Assembly (NCBI GenBank): GCA_037444625.1
Contig: JBBIMA010000016.1
Coordinates: 1-64,000, forward strand
Direction of reading: 5' to 3'
From: DTHT01 sp037444625
GTDB taxonomy: Bacteria > Acidobacteriota > Terriglobia > Bryobacterales > Bryobacteraceae
Length of the DNA stretch: 64,000 bases
The position numbers and the translations under genes were made by a program. Shown piece after piece: positions 61,756 to 64,000 of the stretch (the first letter of the stretch is position 1; each line of letters opens with the position of its first letter). The notes beneath the pieces are model-generated. The model did no database searches. It saw only the letters and a program-made list of their open reading frames with translations, and was not told the origin of the DNA.

Positions 61756-63930
61756 TCAGCGCAGCGTCACACTGGTTGCCTGCGAGCTGCCCAGCGCGTT
61801 CGACAAGGTCACCGAAACCGATTGCAGCCCCTCGATCAACGAGCCCGAGGGAGTCGTCCCCTGAATCGAAACCGGCACCATCGCCGTGAACAGGCTCCCG
61901 TATTGTTGCGATTGCGCGTTCTGATACCAGGAGAGGAAGGCTGCCTCCACGTTCAAGGTCAACCTGGGATTGGTGAGGTTCACGCCCTGAGCGGCCACGG
62001 CCTGTAACTCGATCTGGGAGACCGACCGGCTGGTGGCGTAGCCCGTCACCAACAACGTAAAGCTGTCGGGCGCCCGCGTACCGACCTGCACGCTGACCAG
62101 TTGGGGCGGGCCTTGGCTGATCGCCAGGCTGACCGTGGGCGGAGAAGCGGGCGTCAGGTTCACACCCGTTTCGGTGTAAAAAGCCGGCGTCAGCGTGATG
62201 GTCCCCGCGACAGTGCCGGTTTGCAGGCGGATGGTGGTTTCATTGTTCGGGAACACGGCACGTGTGCCGCCCGCCGGGATGGTGAAGTTCACCGTCCGGC
62301 CGCCGGTGGCGAACTGCACGGTGGCGTCGTTGACGAAGACCTCGGAGTTGAAGTTGAGGGTCAAGGTGCCGGCCAGATTCAGGGGATAGGGTTCGGCCAG
62401 CGAGAGGGTATACGCCAATTGCTGCATGGGCTGGGCCTGGCCGCGCGGGCCGTCCAGTGCGACGGCAGGGAGCGGCAGGGGCGAGGTCGCCGAGCCCACC
62501 AGATCGAAGCTGTGCCCGCCGACCCGCAGGACGGCCTGCGCCACCCCCACCGTGGTCGGGGCAAACCTGATCAGGAACGCAGCCGTGGCCCCGGGATCCA
62601 GGGTCAGCGGCAGCTCGGGCAAATCGGAGAGCGAGAACGCCGCGGATCCTGTGACGAAGATCGCGCTGATGACCGCCGCCTGATTGCCCGTGTTCGCCGC
62701 CAAGAAGCGAGCGCTGAAACTCTGCCCCACCGCCAGCGCGCTGAACAAGACCGAGCCGTTAGGCGTCACCTTGGTGCTGGCGCCGGCCATCGCCACCGTG
62801 TACTCCAAGGCCGCTCCCAGGCCGGTTGCGGTGAGGTCGAACGTGTCGTTGCCGATGCGCAGCCGGCCCGTCCCCGGCCCGGGTTGGACCGGCGCGAAGA
62901 TCAGACTGAAGGTGACCGAAGCCCCAGGGGCCAGGCTCAAGGGCAGAAAAGGCAAATCGGCGAGCTGATAGCCCGGGCCGAGCACGTTGATCGTCTGGAT
63001 GACGGCCTCGGCGTTGCCCGTGTTGCGCACCCGTAAGGTCACGACCGTTCGCTGCCCGATGGCTGTTTCCCCCAGCGCGATGAGCTGGCCGGCCGCGACC
63101 GGCGTTTCGGTCGAATCGCGGACCAGGTAATAAAGGAAGGAGGCCGCCGCACCCGAACCGCGCAGCGCGATCGTCACCACGCGCGCCGCGTACTCGATGC
63201 GCAGCGTCCCGGTCTGCACGTCACGCTGCGAGGGCTTGAACTCCAGATTGAATCTGACCTCGCGGCCGGCCTCGATGCTGATGGGCGGCAAGGGCACGCC
63301 GGATACGGCGAAGGCGTCGCCCGAGGCGCTGACCGAACTGACGGTCCCCGTCGCGCTGCCGCGATTGAGGATCGCGATCACGGCCGCCGCCGCTGCGCCG
63401 AGGGGCGTGGGAGGAAACGTGATCGTCCCGCCGTCGCCGATCGCCACCGCATTGCCTCCCGGCAAGGTGTAGCTGAAGACCAGCTCCGGCGCGAGACCCG
63501 CCAGATTAACGATCAACGTGCCCTGTGTCGGCGTCCCCTGCACGGTTTCGCTGACCGTCAGCGTAAGGCGGCCCGTCATCCGCGCCCCCGAGCTGGGCAG
63601 GAAGCGCACCACGACGGCGAAGCCTTCATTGGGTCCCAGCGTGACGGGCAGGTTGGGCGGCGTCAGCGAAAAGTCGTTCGAGCCCGTGCGGTCGAGGGCG
63701 CTGATCGTCGCCGTGCCCGTTCCGCGATAGGAGAACGTCAGTCGGGCCTGCACCGGCGTGCCGATGGCCTCCGCCACCATGTTGACCGTGCCGCCGTTGG
63801 GCACCGTGCTGGTGCCGAGCGGACCCTGGTCCGCGAGGATCACGAACGATTGTGCCCAAGCCGCCGGGAGGCCGAACCACAGGCCCAACAGCACCGCCAG
63901 CCAGAGACTTTTCGCGCCCCGGCGCCTCAC
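61756..63930 (-). CDS. Choice-of-anchor D/ASH-type repeat surface protein
   Basis: 724 residues. A signal peptide (SLWLAVLLGLWFGLPAAWA) is followed by several Ig-like ASH repeats of about 100 residues, each with an LPLTLxPGxxxxFxVxFxP core (for example LPLSLAPGASVTFSLIFAP and LPLTLDPGATAAFLIRFAP). Such domains occur in large secreted or surface proteins of Acidobacteriota. No adhesive or catalytic site is evident. It starts at GTG after GGGAGG, overlapping the stop of a further gene upstream (GTGA). Confidence 0.85.
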   Translation of the reverse strand: MRRRGAKSLWLAVLLGLWFGLPAAWAQSFVILADQGPLGTSTVPNGGTVNMVAEAIGTPVQARLTFSYRGTGTATISALDRTGSNDFSLTPPNLPVTLGPNEGFAVVVRFLPSSGARMTGRLTLTVSETVQGTPTQGTLIVNLAGLAPELVFSYTLPGGNAVAIGDGGTITFPPTPLGAAAAAVIAILNRGSATGTVSSVSASGDAFAVSGVPLPPISIEAGREVRFNLEFKPSQRDVQTGTLRIEYAARVVTIALRGSGAAASFLYYLVRDSTETPVAAGQLIALGETAIGQRTVVTLRVRNTGNAEAVIQTINVLGPGYQLADLPFLPLSLAPGASVTFSLIFAPVQPGPGTGRLRIGNDTFDLTATGLGAALEYTVAMAGASTKVTPNGSVLFSALAVGQSFSARFLAANTGNQAAVISAIFVTGSAAFSLSDLPELPLTLDPGATAAFLIRFAPTTVGVAQAVLRVGGHSFDLVGSATSPLPLPAVALDGPRGQAQPMQQLAYTLSLAEPYPLNLAGTLTLNFNSEVFVNDATVQFATGGRTVNFTIPAGGTRAVFPNNETTIRLQTGTVAGTITLTPAFYTETGVNLTPASPPTVSLAISQGPPQLVSVQVGTRAPDSFTLLVTGYATSRSVSQIELQAVAAQGVNLTNPRLTLNVEAAFLSWYQNAQSQQYGSLFTAMVPVSIQGTTPSGSLIEGLQSVSVTLSNALGSSQATSVTLR

Positions 63931-64000
63931 CGTGGCCCTCCCACCGAGACCGGACCCGGCACCAGCGTGATGGTCGGCGTCGGCGCCGCGGCTGCCGAAC
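63927..64000 (-). CDS. Partial gene, C-terminal end of an upstream protein
   Basis: Only the last 24 residues are inside the window, ending PTPTITLVPGPVSVGGPR then stop. The stop overlaps the GTG of the choice-of-anchor gene, so it is the upstream gene of the same operon. The Pro/Thr/Val-rich tail suggests another secreted repeat protein. Confidence 0.5.
   Translation of the reverse strand, partial: SAAAAPTPTITLVPGPVSVGGPR

Overview
This is a GC-rich, densely coded bacterial chromosomal window. The best guess for the host is an Acidobacteriota member, probably Bryobacterales/Solibacter-like. This rests on an Oar-type TonB receptor with an N-terminal carboxypeptidase-regulatory domain, a VWFA protein of the acidobacterial type, exported sulfatases, amidohydrolase and Gfo/Idh-like enzymes, a PEP-CTERM protein and many Tat-like signals. 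It is an inference from gene content; no rRNA is present.

Layout. 0-5.5 kb: a CbiA/DsrN-like amidotransferase behind a small winged-helix protein resembling DsrD, with their own promoter, then a TonB-dependent receptor. 5.6-12.9 kb: amidohydrolase, 2-hydroxyacid dehydrogenase, sulfatase, Omp85-type barrel, rhamnulokinase. 12.9-23.8 kb: housekeeping genes (ClpP, Rrf2 regulator, GATase, cell-wall amidase and lytic transglycosylase, MobA, MlaF-like ATPase, initiator tRNA-Met, pentapeptide protein, OmpR regulator, STAS protein, citrate synthase, ZapA, L20, L35). 23.9-28.9 kb: a type III-A effector cassette (cas10/csm1, csm2-csm5) with no visible array, cas6, cas1/2 or csm6; its Cas10 lacks the HD domain but keeps GGDD. 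29-36 kb: VWFA protein, a 1,127-residue exported unknown, a Gfo/Idh-like enzyme, thioredoxin reductase and archaemetzincin. 36-45.8 kb: two divergent redox operons. Leftward are a GcvH-like membrane protein without the lipoyl lysine, a HybA-like ferredoxin, an NrfD/HybB-like protein, a haem-motif sensor kinase and a sigma-54 activator. Rightward are a Rieske protein, cytochrome b, a nine-haem and a five-haem cytochrome c. 45.8-49.9 kb: a periplasmic molybdenum hydroxylase and a second sulfatase.

49.9-64 kb is accessory: tRNA-Thr(CGT), an excisionase-like HTH gene, a NusG-family antiterminator with a long leader, then a leftward cluster at 57.7-52.1 kb. That cluster holds an exported beta-propeller-like protein, a 55-residue putative RiPP precursor, a soluble SipW-like peptidase, an HprK-related kinase, a PqqD-like chaperone, a radical SAM/SPASM enzyme and a nucleotidyltransferase, joined by a 26-bp gap and then mostly ATGA overlaps. 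The window ends with a TPR protein, an O-antigen ligase-like protein, a PEP-CTERM protein, a FecR-flavoured small exported protein and choice-of-anchor-type surface proteins.

The most novel candidates are the RiPP-like cluster and its tiny precursor gene, and the paired redox operons (a multihaem bc-type complex opposite a possible self-regulating, haem-sensing NrfD/ferredoxin/GcvH-like module). Next come the stand-alone HD-less Csm cassette and the DsrD/DsrN-like pair at the left edge.
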